NCBI GenBank assembly: GCA_963817135.1
Contig: CAWFNG010000013.1
Location: 442,051 to 506,050 of the forward strand
Source of the DNA: VAZQ01 sp963817135
GTDB taxonomy: Bacteria > Pseudomonadota > Alphaproteobacteria > Rhizobiales > Xanthobacteraceae
DNA length: 64,000 nt
Direction: 5' to 3'
Shown piece after piece: positions 53,933 to 62,679 of this stretch. The notes under the pieces are model-generated. The model saw nothing but the letters and a program-made list of their open reading frames with translations. It was not told where the DNA came from and made no database searches. The first letter of the stretch is position 1; every line of letters starts with the position of its first letter. Position numbers and translations under genes: made by a program.

Positions 53933-56107
53933 ATGCCGCTATCGTTCATGCATGCAAAGCTGAAATGGCGGGCGGATCGCTGGCGTGCGCGCGCCGCATT
54001 TGCGTTCGGCGCGCTCGCAATGAGGTCAGGGCTGCGGTCGCTCATGGCGAAGCTGTGGCGGCGGGTCGCGCAGCGCGGCTCGACGCTGCGCGCGGCCTGG
54101 TCGGCGGCAACGCGTGCTCTCGCTCTCCTTCCGCGGGAATGGCAATTCTGGACGGTGGCGGCAATTTCCACCGTGGTGATGGCCGTCATCCAATACAACG
54201 TTCCGCTGTGGTACGGTGGCAGCGACCACAGCGACTATTACTGGTACGGCCGGTTTCTGCTGGGACAGGTACCGCCGGACGTCACCATCCCTCCCAGCTG
54301 GCGCACGCCGGGAATGGGGATTTTTCACATCATTTCCGGAACGGTGATCTTCGACAGCTGGAAAGGCTTCATTGCGCTGTTTGCGATCTTCGGCGCCGCT
54401 ATCCCCGTCCTGTTCTATCTCATTGTAAGGCCGCATTCGCGCAATTTCGCGCTGCTTGCCGCACTCGCCGTCATTCTTTCCATGACCCCCTACATCTACG
54501 CGACGAGCGCCGGGTCGGATCAGGTCTTCTTCTTTCTGCATGCGCTTCTTCTCTTGCTGTGCGTGTCTTATTTCCATCGCCGGCTCGACCGCAATCTCGC
54601 GCTTCCCATCGGCATCGCCGTGGTCGCTGCCTATGCGCACATGGTTCGGCCGGTGGGGGCCGTCCTCTTCTGGATCTTCATCGCGCTCGCCGTGCTCCTG
54701 CGGCCGCGCGATTGGCGCCGGCTGGCAGCCGCGAGCGCCGTCTATGTCGCCATCATGGCCGTCTGGGTTTTGTGGGACCGCGACTACGGCACCAATGGCG
54801 GCGCCGGACCGGGCCTGGGCTACCCGTTGGCCAGCGGGCTCGCGACCGTCGCGGAGCGGCGCCTGGCGCAAGCCTATTTCTCGCCGCAAGGCCTCGTCCA
54901 TGCGCAAAGCGATGAAGCGGCGGAGAGCTATCCGTCGAGCAGCGCGCTGCGAAGCGTGCTGCGCAATTTCATTGCTGCGCATCCGGAAGCGTGGCAGCGC
55001 AATACCCTGTTCACGCCGTCAAGCCTGTTCGGCCGCTATGCCGGCGAGCGGAACGGCTCCGGCAAACCTTCTCGATGCGCTCTTTGTGGATCGCAACTCC
55101 CTCTATTTCGGTTTCGTCGTGGCGGCGGCCAAAAACGCGCTGGGCCCGGAGCGCGGGCTCGCCTTGCTCCACGATGCAGCGGCCGAGCACGGAACGACAG
55201 GCTTGAGCGGGCTCGCCCGATACTATCTGGACAAGCCAGCGCAGCTCCTCTTTGGCGTCGTCCCGAACTATAGCGGGCGCAACCTGTTCAGCTCGTTTTT
55301 CCAGGCCAGGCATCAGCGCCTCTACACGGCGGGGCCTGTTCCCGATCCTCTGCTCACCCCCGAGCTTGGACCGGCGACCGCGCACATTCTCGGCACGGTG
55401 CGGCAATTCATCCATGACTACCCGCAATACTGGCCGGCGGAGATAAGAGAACGTTACCGTGACCGGCCCGAGGCGCTTTATGCGCTCATCGTGCGGGACG
55501 ATTGGAGCGAGCTTCTGCCTCGGGGACTTGAGCCTGATGGCTTCATCTACACGATAGTGAACTGGTACTTTGGTCCGGCCCTCGCCGGAGCGCTTTATGC
55601 GCGCGCCGCTTTGGAGATCATGTACGCTATCCCAGGCTCATGCTGGTGAAATACGATAACCTCCTGCACCTGACGGTGATACGCCCGATGGAATCCTGGT
55701 CGGTAATAGGTTTCGAGCCAAAGGTTCAGATGACCGGCGACCTCACGCCCGGCCTTGCCAAGGGGCTCGCACCGGTGTTGCAGGTTGGCGCAGTCGAGAA
55801 GAGCATGGTCACGCTGCAGTCCCATGTCTATTTCATTGCGCCGCTGTTCCTGCTGCTGCTGATTGCGGCGCTACCGTTCCTGCGCGGACCGGCGACGACG
55901 GCGGCCTGTCTTTTGCTGCTCCTCGATTATGCGTATCAGGTCCTCTCCATTGCCGTGTTTACGCCCTGGGGATCGGCGCGCTACGAGGCAAACTTTTATT
56001 TGTTGCCGTTGATCGTCAGCTGCATGATTTTCGGCCAGGTCGCATCCGATTGGCTCGGCCAGAAACAAGGGGAGGGAGCGCATCATGGAGCCGCGCGTCA
56101 AGCTTGA
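53933..56107 (+). pseudogene. GT-C-like polytopic membrane protein, tandem paralogue B (two frame breaks)
   Basis: About 725 residues. ATG 53933 has GGAGGGG five bases upstream; an ATG at 53843 would add 30 residues. LLPREWQFWTVAAISTVVMA, YNVPLWYGGSDHSDYYWYGR, IPPSWRTPGMGIFHIISGT, HRRLDRNLALPIGIAVVAAY and MVRPVGAVLFWIFIALAVLL mark the membrane domain. A soluble region with YFSPQGLVHAQSDEAAE, SLFGRYAGERNGSG and LLTPELGPATAHILGTVRQF follows, then two C-terminal spans. Breaks lie near 55070 and 55625. The end overlaps the next gene by 23 bases. It is likely a periplasmic-face glycosyltransferase or polymer-modifying enzyme, by analogy only. Confidence 0.68.
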
Positions 56108-56630
56108 GGATTTGGATGTGGTGGTGCGGCACAGGAATGGGCGCTACCTTGCAAAAATCCCCCACATCGGACTTTACGCAACCGCCGACAGCCTGCCCAA
56201 GGCCATCGAAGCGCTCGAGGCCAAGAAGCAGAGCCTGCGCGAGGAGCTGAGCCAGGCCGGCGCGCTGGACGAAATATCCGCTCCCTGGTCGCCGCAGCAG
56301 CGCGGGACGATCGCGTCGCTGGTGCTGTTTTCCGCCAAGATGCTCATCCTCCTTGTGGTGTTCATGGTCGCGGTGGTCTATACCGGCCGGGTATTCGATC
56401 GGCGCATGGAAGAGTTCCGGCAATCGACGAAGATCGGGGGCGCGGCGTTTTGGACTTCGCTCGAGCGACAGCTTGCGCGTGCCGCCGAGCCGGAGAGCGA
56501 AATGTCGGCTGCGAAGAAGCAGGAGCTCCTGGCAAACCTGCATACCGTCGTCGAGCGCTGGCGCCCGTTCGTGCACGAGGCGCAGCTCCTGTTCTCCGAA
56601 AACCCTGAGCCGCGCGCCGGCAATCCATGA
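56085..56630 (+). CDS. Small single-span membrane protein with a HicB-like N-terminal segment
   Basis: 181 residues. RHRNGRYLAKIPHIGLYATA followed by DSLPKAIEALEAKKQSLRE reads like the beta-beta-beta-alpha HicB fold, which normally occurs in antitoxins and in small ligand-binding domains. There is no toxin partner or DNA-binding tail. A short coiled coil leads to one span, SLVLFSAKMLILLVVFMVAV, and then a cytoplasmic or periplasmic helical domain with WTSLERQLARAAEPESEMSA. It starts within the end of GT-C paralogue B, so it is probably translated with it and could be an accessory subunit. No function can be assigned. Confidence 0.65.
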   Translation: MEPRVKLEDLDVVVRHRNGRYLAKIPHIGLYATADSLPKAIEALEAKKQSLREELSQAGALDEISAPWSPQQRGTIASLVLFSAKMLILLVVFMVAVVYTGRVFDRRMEEFRQSTKIGGAAFWTSLERQLARAAEPESEMSAAKKQELLANLHTVVERWRPFVHEAQLLFSENPEPRAGNP

Positions 56631-56651
56631 CGATGTAGTCGAGGAGTTCCC

Positions 56652-57401
56652 ATGACCCCGGACATCACGGTTTTCATCTCCTGCTACAACGAGCGCGATT
56701 CCATCGTGCCGACCATCGAGACGCTCACTCGCGCGCTCACGCGGTTGGCGATCGACTGGGAAATGCTGGTCATCGACGACTGCTCGCAGGATGGGTCTGC
56801 CGCCGTCGTCGAAGAATTCATGCGTTCGCAACCCGCGCTGCCCATTCGTCTCGTTCGTCATGACGTCAACCAGGGGCTGGGCGCGACGATTTTCGAAGCG
56901 GCGCGGCTTGCCCGCGGCAGGTATTTCTGGTGCGTCGCCGGCGACAACCCGGTGCCGGAGGAGACCTGTGCCACCTTGTTTGCGCAGCTTGGCCGGGCGG
57001 ACATCATCATTCCTTATGTCACGCGTTACGAGGGGCGAACGATGTTTCGCCGGGTGCTCTCCGACAGCTATGGGACGCTGGTTCGTCTCGTCTCCGGTTC
57101 GACGGTCAAATATTTCAACGGGTCTTCCATCTATCTGCGCGAGCAGTTTCTCCGGCACAGCGACATCCCGCAGGGCTTTGCCTATTCGGCGGAGATGATC
57201 ATTGGCTTGATCAATGACGGCAGCACCTATGTGGAAGTGCCGGTCCTCTATAACGACCGCAGCTCCGGGACGTCCACGGCGCTCAGCCTGAAGAATTTTT
57301 TCGACGTTGCCGGCCTGTTCGCGCGCCTGCTCGCGCGCCGGCTGGGCTGGGCTGCCGCCACGCCGGTGCCCGAGCAGAAATTGCTCTCCGACCGCGGCTA
57401 G
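56652..57401 (+). CDS. Glycosyltransferase family 2
   Basis: A 249-residue GT-A protein. DITVFISCYNERDSIVPTIE, MLVIDDCSQDGSAAVVEEF and HDVNQGLGATIFEAARLARG are standard blocks. The metal-binding DXD position reads VAGDNPVPEETC, unusual in having GDN. YFNGSSIYLREQFLRHSDIP and GFAYSAEMIIGLINDGSTYV follow the acceptor-site pattern of dolichyl/undecaprenyl-phosphate sugar transferases. It has no C-terminal membrane span, unlike the GtrB-like gene at 48.3 kb. The gene lies 21 bases after the anchored protein and is followed by a palindromic repeat. Confidence 0.82.
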   Translation: MTPDITVFISCYNERDSIVPTIETLTRALTRLAIDWEMLVIDDCSQDGSAAVVEEFMRSQPALPIRLVRHDVNQGLGATIFEAARLARGRYFWCVAGDNPVPEETCATLFAQLGRADIIIPYVTRYEGRTMFRRVLSDSYGTLVRLVSGSTVKYFNGSSIYLREQFLRHSDIPQGFAYSAEMIIGLINDGSTYVEVPVLYNDRSSGTSTALSLKNFFDVAGLFARLLARRLGWAAATPVPEQKLLSDRG

Positions 57402-57404
57402 AAT

Positions 57405-57486
57405 GGCGGATTACGCCTGCGGCTAATCCGCCCTACAACAAACGGCTCGGATGGTAGGGCGGCGTTAGCCGCAGGCGTAACCCGCC
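57405..57486. repeat. Palindromic repeat (GGCGGATTACGCC type)
   Basis: An 82-base inverted repeat. GGCGGATTACGCCTGCGGCT at the left pairs with AGCCGCAGGCGTAACCCGCC at the right, with TAGGGCGG completing the inner arm. It lies between the GT2 stop and the dioxygenase start. A hairpin of this size could also act as a terminator. Confidence 0.75.
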
Positions 57487-57525
57487 GATAATCGGTCACG
57501 CTGACTGTGCTAGTGGGAGATATTG

Positions 57526-58713
57526 ATGGCGTTATCATTGGAGAGCCCGCGCTTCTCGCTGCGCACGGCAGCATTCGCCGACATCGAGAAGACCTTGACC
57601 GAACTCGGCCATGTGGTCCTCGACGATGCCTGGAACCCGGAATATCTGGAACGGCTGCAGGCGGGCGCCAAAGCGCGGTTCGAGGCCGACGACGCGCGCA
57701 TGAACGGCCGCTTCGATCAATTCCCGACCGAGGTCGTGGAAATGTATCTCGGCGGCCACAGCACGCTTGAGCAGATCGCCGACATCACCGGCAGGAATTT
57801 CGCAGCGCTCGACCAGGAATTCTATTCCGAGTTCGAAAGGACCGGCATGCCCGCCGTGCTGCGGCACCTGCTGCGCGGGCACTTCGTGCTTGACAGGAGC
57901 GAGCGGGTGGTGCGGCGCACCGACCCGCGCTATCCCGTGCGCTTCACGGGGCTGCATTACGACGGCCAGCTCCATTCATGTGCGCGCCGCGGATTAAACA
58001 GCCAGCGCGAGTTCACGCTGTGGACGCCGCTCGTTCCGTGCGTCGACGACCAGACGCCGCGGCTCCTCCTGCTGCATCGAGGCGACGCGGTGGAGTTTGC
58101 CGCCAAGGAGACCGGCGGTTTCGACCCGATCCAGCTCAAGCCGCGCCAGGTGCGCGAGGAGGGCCAGTATCTTGCCAAGGTCGGATCGCTCGATGAGCAG
58201 TTCGAGCGCATCTATCGCGAGCATCGCTGCTATGCGCCGCCGGTCCCGCTCGGCAGCGCGGTCCTCTTCGAGCATTGCATCCTGCACGGCTCCTATCGCA
58301 CGTCTAAAATGACAACGCCGCGCTACAGCCTCGACTGCCGCGCCATCGGCGAATATCGCCCGGGCAGAGAGACCGCGCCGTTCAAGGGAATGATTTTTCG
58401 CACCGGCATTTATCCGGTGCCGACGCTCGGCCAGCGGCTCTATCGTTTCATGCGCAGCCAGGCCGGCAAAGCAAGCGCGCGCTTGCGCCGCAAACGGCCG
58501 ACACCGAGACGCAATCGGTGCCGGTGCGGGAGCATTGAATCGAAGGCTGATGCATTGCTTCTCCGCCTCTATGCCCGGCCGTTGCGCCGGGCATCCGACG
58601 CCCGGGTCTGGCCATTATACTTAAAGGCCCTTGTCACGTATAGAGACGTGGCGAGCCGTCGTACAAGCCCGGCCGTGACGTGGAGAGGCGTGAGAAAATT
58701 ATCCACTCACTAA
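57526..58713 (+). CDS. Phytanoyl-CoA dioxygenase (PhyH)-like Fe(II)/2-oxoglutarate enzyme
   Basis: About 395 codons from ATG 57526, which has GGGAGA upstream. FTGLHYDGQLHS contains the HxD iron ligands. AVLFEHCILHGSYRT supplies the distal histidine, and TPRYSLDCRAIGEY supplies the arginine that binds 2-oxoglutarate. Such enzymes hydroxylate or otherwise oxidise small molecules and, in this setting, perhaps a sugar or lipid group. Beyond residue 320 the frame becomes arginine-rich and implausible. A one-base shift near 58495 gives ADTETQSVPVREH and a stop at 58536-58538, after which a hairpin ATGCCCGGCC/GCCGGGCAT follows at about 58571. The true end is therefore probably 58538. Confidence 0.75.
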   Translation: MALSLESPRFSLRTAAFADIEKTLTELGHVVLDDAWNPEYLERLQAGAKARFEADDARMNGRFDQFPTEVVEMYLGGHSTLEQIADITGRNFAALDQEFYSEFERTGMPAVLRHLLRGHFVLDRSERVVRRTDPRYPVRFTGLHYDGQLHSCARRGLNSQREFTLWTPLVPCVDDQTPRLLLLHRGDAVEFAAKETGGFDPIQLKPRQVREEGQYLAKVGSLDEQFERIYREHRCYAPPVPLGSAVLFEHCILHGSYRTSKMTTPRYSLDCRAIGEYRPGRETAPFKGMIFRTGIYPVPTLGQRLYRFMRSQAGKASARLRRKRPTPRRNRCRCGSIESKADALLLRLYARPLRRASDARVWPLYLKALVTYRDVASRRTSPAVTWRGVRKLSTH

Positions 58714-58910
58714 CCATACGGCGTATCCCCAGCGCTCCTGATAAACGCGGACTGTGGCGGATAGGTTACAGCCATGCGCGCCGGTTTGTCCTATGTTGCC
58801 TGCCGAGTATGCAAGTGCCGCAGGAGTACGCGCGTTGCATGCATGCAGGTTCGGGCCTGTCTCAGTGCGAGCAGCGGCCTTGAGAACCAAGGGCAACCGG
58901 GGGGTTTGCG
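58714..58910. promoter_or_regulatory. Leader region upstream of the outer-membrane protein gene
   Basis: About 200 bases, or 370 if the dioxygenase ends at 58538. It contains the expected promoter and a GGGGGG-type ribosome site just before ATG 58911. No specific promoter boxes can be assigned by eye. Confidence 0.35.
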
Positions 58911-59955
58911 ATGAAAAAGCTACTTCTTTCTGCTAGTGCGCTGTGCGCGCTTGCGACGTTGACCGTCGGGTCGGCATCGGCGGCGGATCTGCGTATGCCG
59001 GTCTACAGGCCGGCGCCTGTCGTGTGCCCGACCTGCAACTGGACCGGCTTCTATGTCGGCTTCAATGTCGGCGAGAGCAAGGATTGGACGAGCACCCAGG
59101 AGACGTGGGACTGGAATTACGCTTATCCCGCCAACATTCTCACAACGAGCACGGCCGGAGCCCTTTCGTCGGAGGTCGTTAACACGCGGCTATGGAAGCA
59201 CCTACCGCCACGCCTCCATGGGCTTCCTCGGCGGATTGCAATGGGGCTACAACTGGCAGGTCGGCGGCTTGCTGGTCGGCTTCGAAGGCGACTGGAACTG
59301 GAGCAACGAGAAAGACACCCATACGACCGGCGGAGCCCAGTCCACGCCATCAACTTCGCTGGCCCAGCGGCTACTTCTACCGGTCCCGTCTTCAAACGGG
59401 CTGTCAGGGCTGGAGCAGCGAGGAGAAAATCGAGTGGCTGACCACGTGGCGGGCCCGCCTGGGCTGGGCGCATGACTGCTACCTCTGGTACATCACCGGC
59501 GGTGTTGCCTGGGCCAAGATCGAAACCAATTACACTCTTTTCCTCGACGCCCGGGCGCACTGGTGGCGGTGTCGTTCAGGCACCGGCAGCAGGTACTGTG
59601 GGGACTGCCGGTGGGGCGTTGCGGCGGCGAACTTCAGCACCACCAGGACTGGCTGGGTGCTTGGCGGCGGCGTCGAGACCGATATCGGCGCATTGTTCGG
59701 CCTGGGTGGTCACAACTGGTCGATGAAGCTCGAATACCTCTACGTCGACCTCGGCAACGTGGACAACACCGTCGGCAACCGCCTTGGTGCCGGTAAACGT
59801 TGTCGGCTTCGGCAGTGCGCAACCGCTGTCCCTGCACGGCCACGGGAACCACGAACTTCCACAGCACGAACCACGTCTACGAGCAGATCATCCGCGTCGG
59901 CATCAACTACCGCTTCGGCTACGCGGCGGTTGCTCCGGTCGTGACGAAATACTGA
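58911..59955 (+). pseudogene. Outer-membrane beta-barrel protein, Omp25/31-like porin family (several frame breaks)
   Basis: About 345 residues through at least five frame changes. A clean signal peptide, MKKLLLSASALCALATLTVG with SASAAD at the cleavage site, opens the gene. CNWTGFYVGFNVGESKDWTS is the usual first strand of alphaproteobacterial Omp25/31 proteins. FLGGLQWGYNWQVGGLLVGF, WRARLGWAHDCYLWYITGG, VLGGGVETDIGALFG, WSMKLEYLYVDLGNVDNTVG and EQIIRVGINYRFGYAAV are further barrel strands, ending in aromatic-rich VVTKY. The gene is unrelated to the polysaccharide genes and helps place the organism in the Alphaproteobacteria. Confidence 0.72.
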
Positions 59956-60082
59956 TCGTCCGCGATCATCGCTTAACGAATGGAAGCCCCGGGCAGTGCC
60001 CGGGGCTTCTGCTTGTGTTGCTAGCCATGAGCCGCGCAATCCGGGATCAGCGCCCGCATAGCGCTCCATGCGGGCTACGACG

Positions 60083-60478
60083 CTACAGGGTTGGCCGCCA
60101 AGCCATCGGATGATGCTTGAGTACGCGATCGACCGTGACGAGACGAAAATTCTCGACCATGCATTGAGCGAGCAGAAGGCGGTCGAACGGATCGCGTGTG
60201 TCGGGTTCGGGTTCGACGACCGCAAGAACATGCCGTTCATTGATCACGAGAAGCCCGAGGCGCATGCTCTGCAAGAGATCAGGAACATTAGCAAGGGCGG
60301 TGCGAAGGGTAAGCTTGCGCAACCGTACCTTGATGGCCATCTCCCAAAGACTGGCCACGCTCGCATGTAGAATAGCTTCCGGCGCGGCGAGAGCTTGCCG
60401 CATGTCTTCCTGATCAAGTGCGTCGAGTTGCGCGTCGAGGAGGGCAATCAGAACGTGGGTATCGAGCAAGAGCGGCAT
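60083..60478 (-). CDS. vapC: PIN-domain ribonuclease toxin, VapC type
   Basis: 131 residues. LLLDTHVLIALL carries the first acidic residue, SVASLWEMAIKVRLRKL the conserved WE, and EPDTRDPFDRLLLAQC the DPFDR block, giving the acidic metal site of PIN nucleases. VapC toxins cleave tRNA or other RNA. It lies 3 bases after the antitoxin stop, the standard order for this class. A single intact frame supports function. Confidence 0.88.
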   Translation of the reverse strand: MPLLLDTHVLIALLDAQLDALDQEDMRQALAAPEAILHASVASLWEMAIKVRLRKLTLRTALANVPDLLQSMRLGLLVINERHVLAVVEPEPDTRDPFDRLLLAQCMVENFRLVTVDRVLKHHPMAWRPTL

Positions 60479-60481
60479 GGC

Positions 60482-60742
60482 TCAAGCAAGTGGGCGAATG
60501 AGGAAATCCTCGGGCAAAGGCTCGTCGAAATCATCGGCAACATACGTCACAATGGTGCTCAGGCGATGCTTGCGCTTGAATTCGCGCACAGCTTCGAAGT
60601 TTAGCCCTCCCTTGCTCTGATGCGGCACTAGATCGAAGACGGGCTTTCCGTTGCGGGTAACCACGACTGTCTCGCCCTTCTCAACCAGTCGCGCCAGAGC
60701 GGTGAGGCGATTTTTCGCTTCCTTAATGGATACTGTGGCCAT
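60482..60742 (-). CDS. Type II antitoxin, Phd/YefM family
   Basis: 86 residues from ATG 60742. MATVSIKEAKNRLTALARLV is the N-terminal DNA-binding half with the characteristic A.N.L.L pattern. KGETVVVTRNGKPVFDLVPH is the conserved hairpin. The C-terminal DDFDEPLPEDFLIRPL would wrap the toxin. It is the partner of the PIN toxin and likely represses the shared promoter upstream of 60742. Confidence 0.87.
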   Translation of the reverse strand: MATVSIKEAKNRLTALARLVEKGETVVVTRNGKPVFDLVPHQSKGGLNFEAVREFKRKHRLSTIVTYVADDFDEPLPEDFLIRPLA

Positions 60743-60808
60743 GAGCCTGAGGATAGCTACCGGTAGCCACTTCGGCAAGGTCTGAAGTTGGGATCTCAGA
60801 AGAACAAT

Positions 60809-61404
60809 TTAGCGTTTATTTGCCTCTTCTCGGTTGAACTTGAATCCGGACGGTAGTCGGCCTCTTAGCGCGCGCAGACGCATTAAAGCCGCCTCCTTCG
60901 TCGGACGACCGCGCGCACGATGGCCGACCGGCCGATAATGCGCGGCGAACAACGTATTGCTCCCCCAATCGCGCGAAGGGCAATGGCGACCGACTGCGGC
61001 AGATACTTTGCCGTGCGATAGGCTCGCACGGTACGCTCGGCCACGCCCAGCAAGGCCGCGGTTTCGCCACTGCTCAGATTGAGCTGCGATTCAAATGCAA
61101 CCAGATCAGCTCCGCTGATTGGGCGTTGCTCGTCGGCCATTATCTTGAGCGTGTCGGCACCGTAATCGAGGCCGTTCTCCCACTCGATGCCGCCGCCAAA
61201 ATCCGCAACATGAACCCTGCGGAAGGCAGCTGGCGCAACGAGGAAGATCCGAAAAAGTCGCGACCGATGGATTAAGCCGGTCAAATCGATCCGGTCTTTC
61301 GTGCCGTCCGTCCAAACGACATTGAGCGTCCACGGCGCACGTGCGGCGCTGACAGATTTGATGCGTGGGAGTGTGTCCACTGATCGCTCCTTATCTGAGC
61401 TCAT
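60809..61404 (-). CDS. DUF2442-domain protein with C-terminal helix-turn-helix (one frame break)
   Basis: About 198 residues. LPRIKSVSAARAPWTLNVVW followed by TDGTKDRIDLTGLI is the DUF2442 beta domain. FESQLNLSSGETAALLGVAE then RTVRAYRTAKYLPQSVAIAL is a helix-turn-helix like those of small regulators. After a break near 60960 the normal end FAAHYRPVGHRARGRPTKEA is recovered and stops at 60809. ATG 61404 overlaps the stop of the DUF4160 gene (ATGA). The two domains are commonly neighbours and have been suggested to form a toxin-antitoxin-like pair; I treat that as a hypothesis. Confidence 0.72.
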
Positions 61405-61616
61405 TCCACTTGACCATCAACCGCGTCGCGGTTCGCTGCTATCCATGCCAACGCTTCACGGCGGTGCCGCGGTGGGATCACACCCGCAAGAACCGCGGCG
61501 TCGGCAATGCGGACCTTGGCCTGAAAATCAGGCCCGATTACGTGGACGTGCGGTGGATTGTGATCCTCGGCGTATAGGGTGATCTTGTAGGCTCCAAAGT
61601 CTTTGATTGTTGGCAT
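61401..61616 (-). CDS. DUF4160-domain protein
   Basis: 71 residues from ATG 61616. MPTIKDFGAYKITLYAEDHN then PPHVHVIGPDFQAKVRIAD is the typical DUF4160 pattern, with the conserved HxPPHVHV-like core. ALAWIAANRDAVDGQ ends the protein. It is encoded directly before, and overlaps, the DUF2442 partner, in the order usual for this pair. Confidence 0.8.
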   Translation of the reverse strand: MPTIKDFGAYKITLYAEDHNPPHVHVIGPDFQAKVRIADAAVLAGVIPPRHRREALAWIAANRDAVDGQVE

Positions 61617-61801
61617 CGCGCCGTCCCGGCAAGAAATATGCGGCATTATCTGCCGAATTTCAAGGGTCGAGAGTCGAATTGATGCAAATTGATGCTCGAG
61701 TGCGCCGTGCGCCAAGTTTGCCGAACGACAGAACTCTATGCGATCCTCGCCGCGGTTAACGCAAGGTAGGGCGCCTAAAGCGGAAAGGGAGTGCCGCGCG
61801 A

Positions 61802-62542
61802 ATGATCGATACTACTTTCGGGCAGAAAAAAATTGCCGAAATAGAGTTTTTCGACAAGCACGCAGAGCAGGGCGACTACAACGTCTTTACGGGTGCGGCG
61901 AGCCGCAAGATCATTGATGCGTTCGTTTCCTGCACAGGGCTCGCCCCGCCCGCGCGCGTGGTCGATCTCGGGTGCGGCTCAGGGGCATTCACCCGGCTTC
62001 TGTGCGATGCGGGCTTTGCCGCGGAGGGCGTCGACCTCAGCCCGCGCCTTGTCGCGCTGGCGCGACGCATGCACCCGCATATCGCTTTTCGCGAAGGCGA
62101 CGTCGAGGCGCTTTCCTTCCCCGACGGCACCTTCGACGGCGTCCTCCTGTCGGGCATCGTGCACCATCTGCCCGACCCGAGCCGCTGCGCCGCGGAGGTG
62201 CGTCGCATCCTCAAGCCGGGCGGCTGGTTCTTTGCCTTCGACCCGAATCGCCTCAATCCGTTCATGTACCTTTACCGCGACCGCAGCTCGCCGTTCTACA
62301 GCGCGGTCGGGGTGACCGAGAACGAGCGCCCGGTCCTGGCAAAAGAAGTCGCGCGCGTTTTCTCCGCGGCGGGGCTGCGCGTATTCAGCGCCGGCCTGGG
62401 CGGGCTGTCCTACCGCTACGTCGCTTCGTCCACGGCGAGCCGCCTGCTGCCGGTCTACAACGCGCTCGACGCGCTTCTTTTCGCGCCCTTCTTCATGGCG
62501 CCGTTTCGGCCCTTCGTGCTGACCTACGGCCAGCGGGGTTGA
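61802..62542 (+). CDS. Class I SAM-dependent methyltransferase (Methyltransf_11 type)
   Basis: 246 residues. VVDLGCGSGAFTRLLCDAGF is motif I near residue 53, EGVDLSPRLVALARRM the acidic loop, FREGDVEALSFPDGTFDGVL motif II, and RRILKPGGWFFAFDPNRLNP motif III and beyond. A C-terminal hydrophobic stretch LDALLFAPFFMAPFRPFVL may bind the membrane or a lipid-linked substrate. The target is unknown. It converges with the GT2 gene across a palindromic repeat. Confidence 0.83.
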   Translation: MIDTTFGQKKIAEIEFFDKHAEQGDYNVFTGAASRKIIDAFVSCTGLAPPARVVDLGCGSGAFTRLLCDAGFAAEGVDLSPRLVALARRMHPHIAFREGDVEALSFPDGTFDGVLLSGIVHHLPDPSRCAAEVRRILKPGGWFFAFDPNRLNPFMYLYRDRSSPFYSAVGVTENERPVLAKEVARVFSAAGLRVFSAGLGGLSYRYVASSTASRLLPVYNALDALLFAPFFMAPFRPFVLTYGQRG

Positions 62543-62561
62543 GGTGTTAACTCGGCGCAAT

Positions 62562-62679
62562 ACCCGCCCCTGAAAGGGGGGGTCGACGAAGCGAAGGCGG
62601 TCGGTGGGGGTTATTGATCGCGCAGTTGACCCCCACCCGGCTCGCTACGCGAGCCGACCTCCCCCTTTCAGGGGGAGGT
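62562..62679. repeat. Long palindromic repeat (ACCTCCCCCTGAAAGGGGG type), copy 2
   Basis: A 118-base compound palindrome of the same type as 53656-53803. CCCCTGAAAGGGGG lies at the left and CCCCCTTTCAGGGGGAGGT at the right, with GGTGGGGGTTA/GACCCCCACC inner arms. The reverse-strand GT2 gene runs into it and takes its last codons and its stop from it. Confidence 0.8.
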
